From NCBI GenBank assembly GCA_030651695.1, contig JAUSCD010000004.1, forward strand, positions 1 through 64,000: 64,000 bases of DNA. Reading direction: 5' to 3'. The notes below the pieces were generated by a model. The model made no database searches. It was not told the DNA's origin and saw only the letters and a list, made by a program, of their open reading frames with translations. A program made the translations under genes and the position numbers. The first letter of the stretch is position 1; each line of letters starts with the position of its first letter. This stretch comes from Pseudohongiella sp. (GTDB lineage: Bacteria > Pseudomonadota > Gammaproteobacteria > Pseudomonadales > Pseudohongiellaceae). This document shows, piece by piece, positions 1 through 8,938 of this stretch.

Positions 1-325
1 CGGCTGCGCCGCTCAGGACTCGCACCGTCCTCCCGCGTTTTCGGGCGCCCCCTCAAATGATAAGCGCGGCCTGATTGGTCTGGCACCACCCGGTCTTCCC
101 GTCGCTCCTTCAGCTGCAGTGGTACGCACTGGCAGGAGGCAGGAGGCAGGAGGCATGTGGCAGATTGGCTGTGTCGAAGAACAATCAGACGCACAGCGTC
201 ATTCTTGATAGTTGCCTGTATGGCACAGACCCGGGCCTTGGAAGAGGGCCGCTGTGCCGGACCAATCAGGCCGCGCTTATCCTCTGCAAGGTGGCCCGAT
301 AAAGCGGGAGGACTGTCTGAGTTCG
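1..325. repeat. Inverted pair of an intergenic repeat unit
   Basis: The reverse complement of about 1-86 resembles 253-325. The best matching core is a run beginning gtgcc and continuing gaccaatcaggccgcgctta (one mismatch before it), followed after a diverged middle by a shared gcgggaggac. There is no coding sequence between 1 and 434, so this is non-coding repeated DNA. It may be a member of a dispersed repeat family, but only this window was available to judge that. Confidence 0.6.
131..154. repeat. 7-bp tandem repeat (ggcagga)
   Basis: Three perfect copies of ggcagga are followed by a partial fourth (ggca), inside the non-coding segment at the left edge. It is a small slippage-prone microsatellite with no visible gene attached. 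Confidence 0.8.
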
Positions 326-418
326 CAAGGCGCGTAGCGCCTGAGGACGAGTTCCGCACCGCCGGGCCACCTTGCAGAGGATGCGGCCGGTCCGGTGCTG
401 CGGCCCTCTTCCAAGGCC
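234..418. repeat. Long imperfect inverted repeat (arms 234-300 and 358-418)
   Basis: The left arm starts ggccttggaagagggccgc and the right arm ends with its exact reverse complement. The inner part of both arms shares the 18-base run cctctgcaaggtggcccg. The right arm lacks about 7 bases present in the left arm. The spacer holds a small perfect hairpin at 328-342 (aggcgc, gta, gcgcct). The structure lies just downstream of the LysE-family gene that ends at 435, so a transcript from that gene would fold it into a long stem. It could act as a terminator, an mRNA-stabilising element or a REP/MITE-like repeat. Confidence 0.7.
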
Positions 419-434
419 ATCGTGGGCACCAACC

Positions 435-1019
435 TCACCGAACCAGATCAAGCACAACCGGCACCATCGACAGCACCAACAGCCCAGCCATCCCGAGATT
501 GAAGCGTTTGCGCCACTGATCGTCAGCCAGCAGGCGCTGCAAACCTACGCCGAACAGCAGCCACGTCCAGGCGCTGGGCACTGAAGCCAGCATAAAAATG
601 CCCGCGATATTGAACACTTGCTGGTTGATGTCGGGCCCGGACGTGGTGAACGCGGCTATCGCTCCCATCGCCATAATCCAGGCTTTGGGATTGACCCACT
701 GGAATAGCGCAGCTTGTATGAATGTCAGCGGTCGGGCTTTGGTATCAGCTTCAGCAGGTTTTCCGCTGCCGGCTATTTTCCATGCCAGATAGAGCAGGTA
801 GATCACGCCGACCACGGTGATGACGTTGTGGATAACGGGGAAACGTTGGAACACGGTGCCCAGGCCGAGACCAATGGCGACGAACATGGCGGGGAAGCCC
901 AGCATCACGCCGAACACCAGTGGCAGGCTGCGATGAACGCCGAAGTTTACGCCGGAACTCATCAGCATGACGTTGTTGGGGCCCGGGGTGATGGCTGATG
1001 ACAGCGCAAACAGGAACAC
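435..1019 (-). CDS. LysE/RhtB-family amino-acid exporter
   Basis: This is an inner-membrane protein of the LysE/RhtB translocator family, which exports amino acids or related small solutes. The 194-residue product has the family signature TPGPNN close to the N terminus (residues 11-16), then about five to six hydrophobic segments. The N terminus is slightly short: the annotated start is GTG at 1019, but the frame stays open upstream through residues resembling the family N terminus (IEFAIS) with no ATG, so an unusual start or a start-codon change is possible. It is divergent from the secreted protein gene at 1181, and its 3' end abuts the inverted-repeat cluster. The substrate cannot be predicted. 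Confidence 0.85.
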   Translation of the reverse strand: MFLFALSSAITPGPNNVMLMSSGVNFGVHRSLPLVFGVMLGFPAMFVAIGLGLGTVFQRFPVIHNVITVVGVIYLLYLAWKIAGSGKPAEADTKARPLTFIQAALFQWVNPKAWIMAMGAIAAFTTSGPDINQQVFNIAGIFMLASVPSAWTWLLFGVGLQRLLADDQWRKRFNLGMAGLLVLSMVPVVLDLVR

Positions 1020-1180
1020 GGAAATGGCAAATTCGATGCTGATGGCGGCGGTACTCTTGGCGCAGAAATCCGATGCTTTACCGAAGGCCTGTTGTCATGC
1101 GGGCATTTGTTTCAGGTACACTGCAACGGTTTGTTGATTTCGCCGCAGTATAGAGGGGTTTACCCCCGGGAGAAATGTTT

Positions 1181-2098
1181 ATGAAAAATGGAATTATCGC
1201 AGGTGCGCTGGCGCTGGCTGTCAGCTCATTAAGTTTTGCTCAAACCGGCACGTTTACCGCGGGTGGTCCACTGGGCACTGTCAACGAAGCCGGCCAGGCA
1301 ACTCCCATGTCTTCTAACGTCAAGGTGTACGGCAGTTTCCGTTTTGCCGAGAGTTGCACCTTTGATCCGGCCAAAAACCTGATTCTGGCCATGAATGCGG
1401 GTGTTGCTCAGGACATGCAGGAAAATGATGGTTATGTCTCTCTGTTAAATCCAGACGGCAGCGTGCATACGGCTAAATGGATTGGTAACGACCGTAACGG
1501 TCTGGTGTTGAATCAGCCGCTAGGCAGCGCGATTGGCAATGGCAAACTCTATGTTGCTGACATTGATCACGTACGCACTTTTGATCTGGCCACCGGGCAA
1601 CCTGGCGATGCGTGGCAGGTTGAAGGTGCTAACGGGCTTAATGGTATTGCAGTGGCGTCAGATGGCACTGTTTACGCATCCAACACACGTGACCCGCAGC
1701 GCGTTTATAAAGTCACCGCCGCTGGGCAGTCTTCAGTGTTTCTGGACGGCTCTCCGCTGATGGCACCTAACGGTGTTGCCATGGACAACGATGGCAATAT
1801 TGTTGTTGTCAACATTGGCAACAATCATGTGATGACCTTTAATCCTGCCGGTGAGCTGATCAACACTGAGTACGCCGCAGAAGGCGGTAACGACGGCGTT
1901 GTGGTGCTGGCAGATGGCACCAAGATTGTCAGCAGCGTGCGTTTTGGCAGCATCTCCCGCATTGCGCCGGGTGCTGAGGCTGAAGTGATTGCTGTTGGTA
2001 TTCCGAGCGCGGCATCTATCTGCTACGACTCTGTTCAGAATCAGATTGTGATTCCTATGAACAACAACAATGCGATGGGTTTCCTGCCGCTGGATTGA
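1181..2098 (+). CDS. Secreted SMP-30/NHL-type beta-propeller protein
   Basis: The 305-residue product has a clear Sec signal peptide (MKNG, a hydrophobic stretch, then SLSFAQ), so it is exported to the periplasm or beyond. The mature part repeats the NHL/SMP-30 pattern: short segments such as GNGKLYVADI, NGIAVASDGTVYAS and NGVAMDNDGNIVVV at roughly 45-residue spacing. This suggests a six-bladed propeller like gluconolactonase or regucalcin. ATG 1181 is preferred over ATG 1175 because GGGAG at 1168-1172 lies 8 bases before the former but only 2 before the latter. A strong terminator follows. The enzymatic activity and ligand are unknown. Confidence 0.75.
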   Translation: MKNGIIAGALALAVSSLSFAQTGTFTAGGPLGTVNEAGQATPMSSNVKVYGSFRFAESCTFDPAKNLILAMNAGVAQDMQENDGYVSLLNPDGSVHTAKWIGNDRNGLVLNQPLGSAIGNGKLYVADIDHVRTFDLATGQPGDAWQVEGANGLNGIAVASDGTVYASNTRDPQRVYKVTAAGQSSVFLDGSPLMAPNGVAMDNDGNIVVVNIGNNHVMTFNPAGELINTEYAAEGGNDGVVVLADGTKIVSSVRFGSISRIAPGAEAEVIAVGIPSAASICYDSVQNQIVIPMNNNNAMGFLPLD

Positions 2099-2110
2099 TG
2101 TTTGTTTCAT

Positions 2111-2163
2111 AAAAAAGCCGGTAGCTGCCTGTTGTTTACAACATGTCAGCTACCGGCTTTTTT
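2111..2163 (+). terminator. Rho-independent terminator of the beta-propeller gene
   Basis: A run of A, the stem gccggtagctg, a loop of about 19 bases, the complementary cagctaccggc and a run of T make a strong hairpin. It starts 12 bases after the stop codon at 2098. It is symmetric enough to end transcripts from both sides. Confidence 0.9.
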
Positions 2164-2224
2164 GTGTGCAGCAGTTTGATTTAGCAGCGCCTCTCATCCT
2201 GAGTTGAAGCACTGGCAACCATCC

Positions 2225-3787
2225 TCATCCGTTTTCAGTCACCAGAAACTGTCCCATCATGCCGCGGTCTTCATGCTCCAGTGTGTGGCAGTGGTACATG
2301 TAGGTATGCATATCGTCTGCAAAGTCGGTAAAGGAAACGAGTACGCGCACTGTCTCACGTCCATGAAGATGCACGGTGTCTTTGTAGCCAGTCTCCTGGG
2401 CAGGCGGCGGCACACCATTGCGATCCAGCACGCGGAACTGACTGCCATGAATATGGAATGGATGCACCATGGGAGTGTCATTAATCACCTCCCAGATTTC
2501 AGTGTCGCCCAATTTAACGCGCTCGTTGATATGGCTCATGGTCATGACACGGCCATTAATGGAAAAATGGCCGCCTCCATAGCCACCACCCTGACCGGTG
2601 CGATTACCCCGACCAGGCCCTTGTCCACTGCCGCTGCGTGATCCGAAGCCCATATTCAGTCGCATGCGACGGGTGCGTATCCCCATGTCAGCACTGACAG
2701 CCGGTAATGTGGCCAGCAAGCCGGGTACCGGCGGCAAACGCTCAAGGCCGCTCTGAGGCCGGATTTCCATGACGTCAAAAGACTCACCATGCATGGCACG
2801 CATCAGCTCGCTGAACGCACCGGGAAATACCGGGAAATGGTTCTCTGACGGTTCACTGCGTAAAATAACCGGGTTGCCGTCGCTGACATCGACCAGCAAT
2901 TCCACGCGCTCACCCGGTGTCACCATGAGCCGCCGCAGTGGCACCGGTTTATCAAGTAAGCCACCATCGCTGGCGATCTGCAGGAATTCGCGCCCGTCGT
3001 TAAATGCCAGATTAAACAACCTGGCGTTTGAGCCGTTGAGAATCCGTAACCGAATTTTATCGGTGGTCGCTTCGAAAAAGGGTGACACGGTACCATTGAT
3101 CACCATTATGTCACCATGCTGGCCGATCATGATGTCACCATATCGGGACATATAATCAAAACTGCCATCGCGGTTAAAGCGCCGGTCCTGCAGAATCAGG
3201 GGAATATCATCAATACCATAACGTGATGGCAAATCCAGACTGTCACTGACATCATCATCCAGAATCATCATGCCTGCCAGGCCATGGTAAACCTGCGGGC
3301 CGGTTTTGTGCATGGCGTGTGAGTGGTACCACAACGTCGCCGCCGGTTGTCTGGCATCAAATACCGGATTCCAGCTGCCGCCATCAGCAATCGATTGCAT
3401 GGGGCCGCCATCGAAACGTTGTGGTACATGCAAGCCATGCCAGTGCAGCACAGACTCTTCGCCGATGCGGTTGTGAACCTGTATATCGAGAATATCTCCG
3501 CGCCGGTAGCGCAATGTTGGTCCCAGATAGCTGCCGTTGATACCCAGGGTCGGGGTATCGGTATCCAGCACAAACCTTGTCTGGCCTTTCTGCAAAGTGA
3601 GGTCGAAATGTCGTCGCCGCAGCCCTCCCTCTTGCTGAATCAGCGAACCACTATCCAGAGGCGGAATCTGCAGCGGATTTATAAAGCTCCCGCTGGTCTG
3701 CGCACGCGATATCAGCGGCATGGACATGGCACCGGCCGTGCCGATACCAAACATTTTCAGAAGCTGACGGCGTGAAACTGAACTCAT
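2225..3787 (-). CDS. Tat-exported multicopper oxidase (CueO/laccase-like)
   Basis: The 520-residue product begins with a Tat signal (SRRQLLK, a hydrophobic stretch, then RAQ), consistent with export of a folded, copper-loaded enzyme. All copper motifs are visible: HWHG at 115-118, HSH at 155-157, HPFHIH at 442-447 and HCHTLEHEDRGM at 499-510. The type 1 copper would be held by H442, C500, H505 and an axial M510. Such enzymes oxidise Cu(I), Fe(II), Mn(II) or phenols with O2. A Gly/Arg/Ser-rich, flexible insertion at about 378-406 sits before the last cupredoxin domain, where CueO has its Met-rich segment. The start codon overlaps the stop of the upstream mosA-like gene by four bases (ATGA), so translation is probably coupled. 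Confidence 0.9.
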   Translation of the reverse strand: MSSVSRRQLLKMFGIGTAGAMSMPLISRAQTSGSFINPLQIPPLDSGSLIQQEGGLRRRHFDLTLQKGQTRFVLDTDTPTLGINGSYLGPTLRYRRGDILDIQVHNRIGEESVLHWHGLHVPQRFDGGPMQSIADGGSWNPVFDARQPAATLWYHSHAMHKTGPQVYHGLAGMMILDDDVSDSLDLPSRYGIDDIPLILQDRRFNRDGSFDYMSRYGDIMIGQHGDIMVINGTVSPFFEATTDKIRLRILNGSNARLFNLAFNDGREFLQIASDGGLLDKPVPLRRLMVTPGERVELLVDVSDGNPVILRSEPSENHFPVFPGAFSELMRAMHGESFDVMEIRPQSGLERLPPVPGLLATLPAVSADMGIRTRRMRLNMGFGSRSGSGQGPGRGNRTGQGGGYGGGHFSINGRVMTMSHINERVKLGDTEIWEVINDTPMVHPFHIHGSQFRVLDRNGVPPPAQETGYKDTVHLHGRETVRVLVSFTDFADDMHTYMYHCHTLEHEDRGMMGQFLVTENG

Positions 3788-4635
3788 AGTGATGACGGCG
3801 CCTGAGCAGAAGCCCGCTTGTTACTGTAAATGATACTGCCCACATGTTCCCCGGCCAGCGCACGCGCCAGCAATTCAGGCTGTCTTCCATCTATGATCTG
3901 GAACTCATGCACCAGACGTGCGGTATCAAGAATATCCAGCATGATTTCGTCGAATGGCAGCGTTTTTAAATCCAGTTCGCGCAGCTCGTCTGTACTGATG
4001 CGCGGAATGAACTCGGCGGCGTCTTCAAGAAAGGGATCTGCTGTGTAAAGACCTTGTACATCTTTCACCAGCACCACGCTGCGACAACCGAAACACTCGG
4101 CCAGAATCAGGCAGCCTGAATCTGTACGGTGTGCGGGAATACGGCCAATTGCCGGCGGATGCTCCCACAAAGAATATGGCGGCACACCGTTAAAGATGAC
4201 ACCCGGCACCGAATGGATGAACATGGGCAGCAAATGACCGAACATGGCGGGCGGAATCGCAACCACACCATGTGACGCAAGCAGTGTACCGAGTATGTGC
4301 GCGTTGCCCAGCGCATCGGCAGCTGACAGTTCCGCCAGCACACCTGTTGGTAAACCCAGATCGAGACCGACTGAAAAAACGTGGCGCGAGCGCGCACCGC
4401 AACCCACACCCAGAATCAGCTTGTTTTCCTGCAGGGCATCGCCCAGCGCTTTTATCAGCGGATTGACCGTGGCTGACCCGGCTTCAAGAATGGAACGACC
4501 ACCGATTTTTACGACGTGCACCGTCGGCAGCATACGCACGACAGGTGTTTCTGTATCTGCCATCACACGTTTGTCGAGCAGACTTTCGCGCGCCAGAAAT
4601 GATTGCATATGGTGCTGTCTGGAATCGTTTTTCAT
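3784..4635 (-). CDS. Molybdenum storage protein subunit, MosA-like
   Basis: The 283-residue product belongs to the UMP-kinase-like amino-acid-kinase fold. It has VVKIGGRS, a glycine loop GVGCGARSRHVFSVGLDLGLP-like segment, HRTDSG, and KDVQGLYTADP. These match the subunits of the molybdenum storage protein of Azotobacter, in particular the ARHVFSVGLDLGLP stretch of MosA as I recall it. The known protein is an alpha3-beta3 hexamer that uses ATP to pack molybdate or tungstate as polyoxometalate clusters. The gene follows its paralogue by 2 bases and overlaps the multicopper oxidase by 4, so the three form one operon. A different oxyanion or a nucleotide function is possible, but the paired arrangement favours storage. 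Confidence 0.8.
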   Translation of the reverse strand: MKNDSRQHHMQSFLARESLLDKRVMADTETPVVRMLPTVHVVKIGGRSILEAGSATVNPLIKALGDALQENKLILGVGCGARSRHVFSVGLDLGLPTGVLAELSAADALGNAHILGTLLASHGVVAIPPAMFGHLLPMFIHSVPGVIFNGVPPYSLWEHPPAIGRIPAHRTDSGCLILAECFGCRSVVLVKDVQGLYTADPFLEDAAEFIPRISTDELRELDLKTLPFDEIMLDILDTARLVHEFQIIDGRQPELLARALAGEHVGSIIYSNKRASAQAPSSL

Positions 4636-4637
4636 AA

Positions 4638-5453
4638 TCAGTCCGCTGTAATGATGGTGCCAACCGCTTCGCCGTTAAGCGCACGCGTCAGATTGCCGGG
4701 TACCAGACCGTTGATGATCTGGATGCTGCGTCGGTGCTGGGCGTTCTGCATCATTTCCAACACACTGTGTTCAACCACCACGTCGGGCAGATCCAGGGCC
4801 AGCAGTTCAGCTGCGGTGATCTTCGGGATAAATGTTGCGTGTTTGTCTTTTTTCGGATCAGCGGTGTAAAGACCATTTTCGTCTTTCACATAAATCATGG
4901 AACGCGTACCAAAGGTTTCACTGATCAGCCAGGTGCCTGTATCTGTTCTGTTGGGCGGAAGTCTGCCGATGGTGGGATTACGCTGCCAGAATGTGTACGG
5001 CGGCATGCCAAAAAATATCACGGCCTGACGCTCTGCCAGATACAAAGGCAACTGTGCAAACTGGATTGGCTCAATAAACGGAATACCCTGATCAGCCAAC
5101 AGATAGTGCAGCATGCGCGCATTCTGCATGCTGACGAAGGTTCCCAGTACACTCAGTACGCCGGTTGGCATACCCAGCTCAACGCCCACGCTGTAGGCAT
5201 GTCGCGCGCGAGTCCCGGCTCCGGTGCCAATAATCATTTTGTGCTGAGGCAGATTTTGTTTTATTTCCTCGATCAGCGGATACACCGCGGCGCGGCCCCG
5301 GTCGATAAAACTTTGACCGCCAATTTTGATGACGTTCGCGTCCGGGAGAATTTGCAGTCCCGGCTGGATGTCGGTACGTGCCAGCAGTTCGCGGTCCGTC
5401 AGACTGCCTGTCACCAGCGCTTCGCCCAGCTCACTCAACAGCGATTCTTTCAT
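4638..5453 (-). CDS. Molybdenum storage protein subunit, MosB-like
   Basis: The 271-residue product closely resembles MosB, the partner subunit of Azotobacter molybdenum storage protein (about 270 residues). Recognisable parts are VIKIGGQS (about 42-48), GTGAGTRARH (76-85), MPPYTFW, RTDTG, KDENGLYTADP and the C-terminal NGLVPGNLTRAL with GTIIT. ATG 5453 is chosen because AAGG lies 7 bases upstream; a TTG at 5483 would add ten unlike residues. It is the first of two paralogous kinase-fold genes, as expected for a heterohexamer. It starts 37 bases after mnmH ends. No nitrogenase gene is in view, so stored Mo or W would presumably serve molybdopterin enzymes; that is inference. Confidence 0.83.
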   Translation of the reverse strand: MKESLLSELGEALVTGSLTDRELLARTDIQPGLQILPDANVIKIGGQSFIDRGRAAVYPLIEEIKQNLPQHKMIIGTGAGTRARHAYSVGVELGMPTGVLSVLGTFVSMQNARMLHYLLADQGIPFIEPIQFAQLPLYLAERQAVIFFGMPPYTFWQRNPTIGRLPPNRTDTGTWLISETFGTRSMIYVKDENGLYTADPKKDKHATFIPKITAAELLALDLPDVVVEHSVLEMMQNAQHRRSIQIINGLVPGNLTRALNGEAVGTIITAD

Positions 5454-5490
5454 GGTTATGCCTTGATCAGTTTCTGCCTGCAATTCTGAT

Positions 5491-6588
5491 TCAAATGTGT
5501 GCTGAATTTAAATACCTCAGCACCTCACTGTACTCGCCCTGAAACACCACCCTGCCCTCATGACGCTGCCATTGCCAGTCGTACATGGGGTCGTAGTAAT
5601 CGCGCAGCAAGCGCCTTATCCACTCGCGATGCAAAGAAGGATCACCCGCACGGTGTGCGTCTATGGCGGTCTCCATCATCTGTGACAATTCCACATAACG
5701 ATCGCCGCCCAGGCGTTTCTGCACGCGCTTGAGTGAATCGCGCAGATCATACACAAATGCGTCGAAACCGGCAGCCTCGTCACCCAGCTCCTGCTGCCAT
5801 TCAGACGATTTTCGCAGAATGTAGTTGAGCCATGAATGTTCGGTGCGCGACTCCAGATCACTGTCCAGTCGCACCAGCGGCGCCCGGCCCATCGCTTCCC
5901 GCAATTCAAGTGGTACGGCACAACGACCGATCAACCGGCTTTCATCTTCCACAACAATGGGTTTTTCTGGTGATCTGTGTAGTTGTTTGAGCATCGCGAT
6001 GATCAGACGGTTTTCAAAATCAATCTGCGAAGGCTGTTCGGTTGCGCGTTTACCAAAAGCACTGCCACGATGATTGGCCAGCGCTTCCAGATCAATAGTG
6101 CCCGGCACAGCATTTAGCAATTCTGTTTTTGCGGCACCTGTATGACCTGCAAGCACCAGTAGTTTGTTGCTGGCGCAGATTTTATCCAGCTGCTCCAGTA
6201 AAAACCGGCGCATGGCTTTGTAACCACCGGTCACACGTGGATAGTCACAACCGGCCTCATGCAGCCATTGCTGACAGATTTGTGAGCGCAGTCCACCGCG
6301 GAAGCAATACAGATATCCATCGGGATTTTGCTCTGCAAAATCAACCCACGCCTGCACGCGCTGTGCTTTGACATCGCCATTGACCAGATCATGTCCAAGC
6401 TTTATTGCGGCTTGCTGACCTTGTTCTTTGTAACAGGTACCAACCTGCTGGCGTTCACTGTCAGTCATTAACGGCAGGTTGACGGTATTCGGAAACGCAC
6501 CGCGTGTAAATTCCACCGGAGCTCGCGAATCAATCAAGGGCGTGTCATTCAGAAACAGACTTAAAAAATCTTCGGTGTCTGCGCGCAT
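5491..6588 (-). CDS. mnmH: tRNA 2-selenouridine synthase
   Basis: MnmH (SelU/YbbB) replaces sulfur by selenium in 5-substituted 2-thiouridine at the wobble position of tRNAs for Lys, Glu and Gln, using selenophosphate and a geranylated intermediate. The 365-residue product has an N-terminal rhodanese domain with its catalytic cysteine in YLYCFRGGLRS (C95), followed by a P-loop domain (AGHTGAAKT). Length matches the E. coli protein (364). The start chosen is ATG 6588, one base after the selD stop; a TTG at 6597 would overlap selD. Its selenium donor is made by selD next door, so the pair forms a complete selenouridine module. No selenocysteine-insertion gene is in the window. Confidence 0.93.
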   Translation of the reverse strand: MRADTEDFLSLFLNDTPLIDSRAPVEFTRGAFPNTVNLPLMTDSERQQVGTCYKEQGQQAAIKLGHDLVNGDVKAQRVQAWVDFAEQNPDGYLYCFRGGLRSQICQQWLHEAGCDYPRVTGGYKAMRRFLLEQLDKICASNKLLVLAGHTGAAKTELLNAVPGTIDLEALANHRGSAFGKRATEQPSQIDFENRLIIAMLKQLHRSPEKPIVVEDESRLIGRCAVPLELREAMGRAPLVRLDSDLESRTEHSWLNYILRKSSEWQQELGDEAAGFDAFVYDLRDSLKRVQKRLGGDRYVELSQMMETAIDAHRAGDPSLHREWIRRLLRDYYDPMYDWQWQRHEGRVVFQGEYSEVLRYLNSAHI

Positions 6589-6589
6589 A

Positions 6590-7645
6590 TCACACAAGCC
6601 GTACGCGCTGCTGCTGGCCTGATGCTGGCAACAATCGGCCTATAGGTTTAATCAAAGACTCAGCAACTCCGGCATCAGCCAATGCTTTTTCGAATTCCGC
6701 GCGTGCGGAAGGTCTTACTGCCATCAACAATCCGCCAGAAGTTTGCGGATCGCACAACAACGCTTTTTGTGCGGGCTCCAGTGGTGCCAGTTTGTGTCCG
6801 TAGCTGTCGAAGTTACGATGAGTTCCACCTGGTACACATCCCTGCTCAATGTAGTCCGGCACCGGCGCCAGCACCGGGATGGCAGAAAAGTCCAGCTCGG
6901 CATCCAGACCGCTGCCTTCACACATTTCCAGCAAGTGGCCCATCAGAGCAAAACCGGTAACATCGGTCATGGCGGTGATGTCTTTCATAGCGGATAAGGT
7001 CATGCCGGGCGTATTAAGCTGGCACATGACATCGCGCGCAAGGAATTCATGTTCGGGCTTTAACTTGCCCTGCTTTTGCGCGGTGGTCAGTACACCTACA
7101 CCAAGCGGTTTGCTCAGATATAACAGGCAACCCGCTTCTGCTGTGTTGTTTTGTTTTAACTGGTCTTTGCCAACAATGCCGGTAACCGCCAAACCAAACA
7201 CCGGCTCAGGGCAGTCAATACTGTGTCCGCCGGCCAGCATAATGCCGGCATCGGAGCAGGCCTGGCGTCCGCCATCCACCACCTGTGCCGCGATCTCTGC
7301 CGGCAATGTGTTAACAGGCCAGCCCAGAATGGCGATGGCCATCAATGGTCGGCCACCCATGGCGTAAATATCACTGATGGCATTGGTGGCGGCGATGCGA
7401 CCAAAATCAAAGGCATCGTCGGCAATCGGCATAAAAAAATCGGTGGTGCTCAGGATGACCTGGCCATTGCCAATGTCGTAAGCCGCTGCGTCATCCTTGC
7501 TGCTGTTTCCCACCAGCAACGCCGGGTCGGTAAAAAACTCGCGTTGTGAACTCAGGATTTTGTCCAGCACGGCGGGCGCAATTTTGCAGCCGCAGCCGGC
7601 GCCATGGCTGTAGGCGGTCAATTTTACTGGTGACGCGGATGACAT
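6590..7645 (-). CDS. selD: Selenide, water dikinase (selenophosphate synthase)
   Basis: SelD makes selenophosphate from selenide and ATP, the activated selenium donor for 2-selenouridine and selenocysteine. The 351-residue product starts with [10 protein letters not shown], where C18 and K21 correspond to the catalytic Cys17 and Lys20 of E. coli SelD. This is the Cys form, not the Sec form. Downstream it has the [18 protein letters not shown] segment ([11 protein letters not shown]) and a C-terminal ATP-binding PurM-like half. ATG 7645 is chosen; the frame is open to 7789 but the extra 48 residues do not resemble the family. The gene is divergent from gmk and runs directly into mnmH. Confidence 0.94.
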   Translation of the reverse strand: MSSASPVKLTAYSHGAGCGCKIAPAVLDKILSSQREFFTDPALLVGNSSKDDAAAYDIGNGQVILSTTDFFMPIADDAFDFGRIAATNAISDIYAMGGRPLMAIAILGWPVNTLPAEIAAQVVDGGRQACSDAGIMLAGGHSIDCPEPVFGLAVTGIVGKDQLKQNNTAEAGCLLYLSKPLGVGVLTTAQKQGKLKPEHEFLARDVMCQLNTPGMTLSAMKDITAMTDVTGFALMGHLLEMCEGSGLDAELDFSAIPVLAPVPDYIEQGCVPGGTHRNFDSYGHKLAPLEPAQKALLCDPQTSGGLLMAVRPSARAEFEKALADAGVAESLIKPIGRLLPASGQQQRVRLV

Positions 7646-7736
7646 TCGCTGGTGGCTCCTGAGCTGGGTTACTTGCTGGTTACTAAACGGGCGACAGTAT
7701 AACGTGGATAGACACCCGTTAGCGGATTGACTATAG

Positions 7737-8390
<654 letters not shown>

Positions 8391-8430
8391 AACGCTACCC
8401 GGCCGAGCCCGTCAAACCGGCTTTTGATTC

Positions 8431-8464
8431 TCCTGAAAGCCCCTGAATTCGGCCGCTTTCAGGA
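8431..8464 (+). terminator. Hairpin between gmk and rpoZ
   Basis: Two perfect 10-base arms, tcctgaaagc and gctttcagga, flank a 14-base loop 40 bases after the gmk stop. There is no long T run after the stem, so it may be a weak terminator or a processing or attenuation site upstream of rpoZ, not a standard Rho-independent terminator. Confidence 0.5.
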
Positions 8465-8599
8465 ATTTGCATGCAAACAATGTATTCTTTCAGTATGATA
8501 GCCGGTCTTTTCTGAAGCAGAGCTTGTGTTTGCACACGTTTCAGATCACTTTAAGATTAATCAGCATACCGAATCAGGTAAATAAGGCAGGGTTAGACC

Positions 8600-8920
8600 A
8601 TGGCACGTATTACCGTAGAAGATTGTCTGGACAAAGTAGACAACCGTTTTCAACTGGTGATGATTTCCAGCAAGCGCGCTCGTCAGCTGCAGACTGGTGG
8701 TAAAGAAGCACTGGTTCCGGAAGACAACGACAAGCCCACCGTGATCGCGCTGCGCGAAATTGCCGAAGGTCTGGTGGATGTCAGCATTCTGAGCAGCCGC
8801 GCGACGCCGGTACGTGAAATTCCTGAATCGGATCTGGATGCAACGGCGGCCATGATGGGCGCTATCATTGCGGAAATCGAGCCGGAAGCGGCGGACGAGC
8901 CCCTTAACGACGACGAGTAA
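8600..8920 (+). CDS. rpoZ: RNA polymerase omega subunit
   Basis: Omega helps assemble the beta-prime subunit of RNA polymerase and in proteobacteria forms part of the ppGpp-binding site 1. The 106-residue product starts [20 protein letters not shown], the family hallmark, and continues with the conserved [10 protein letters not shown] and [13 protein letters not shown]. The acidic tail of about 30 residues makes it longer than E. coli omega (91). The gene lies just before spoT, as in many relatives, so the ppGpp enzyme and a ppGpp-binding polymerase subunit are probably transcribed together. Confidence 0.97.
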   Translation: MARITVEDCLDKVDNRFQLVMISSKRARQLQTGGKEALVPEDNDKPTVIALREIAEGLVDVSILSSRATPVREIPESDLDATAAMMGAIIAEIEPEAADEPLNDDE

Positions 8921-8938
8921 TCCTCGCAGGAGTCGGGT

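Noticed and set aside
75-584. Several short open frames at the left edge
   Set aside because: They lie within GC-rich inverted repeats and show no protein-like composition, ribosome-binding site or conserved motif.
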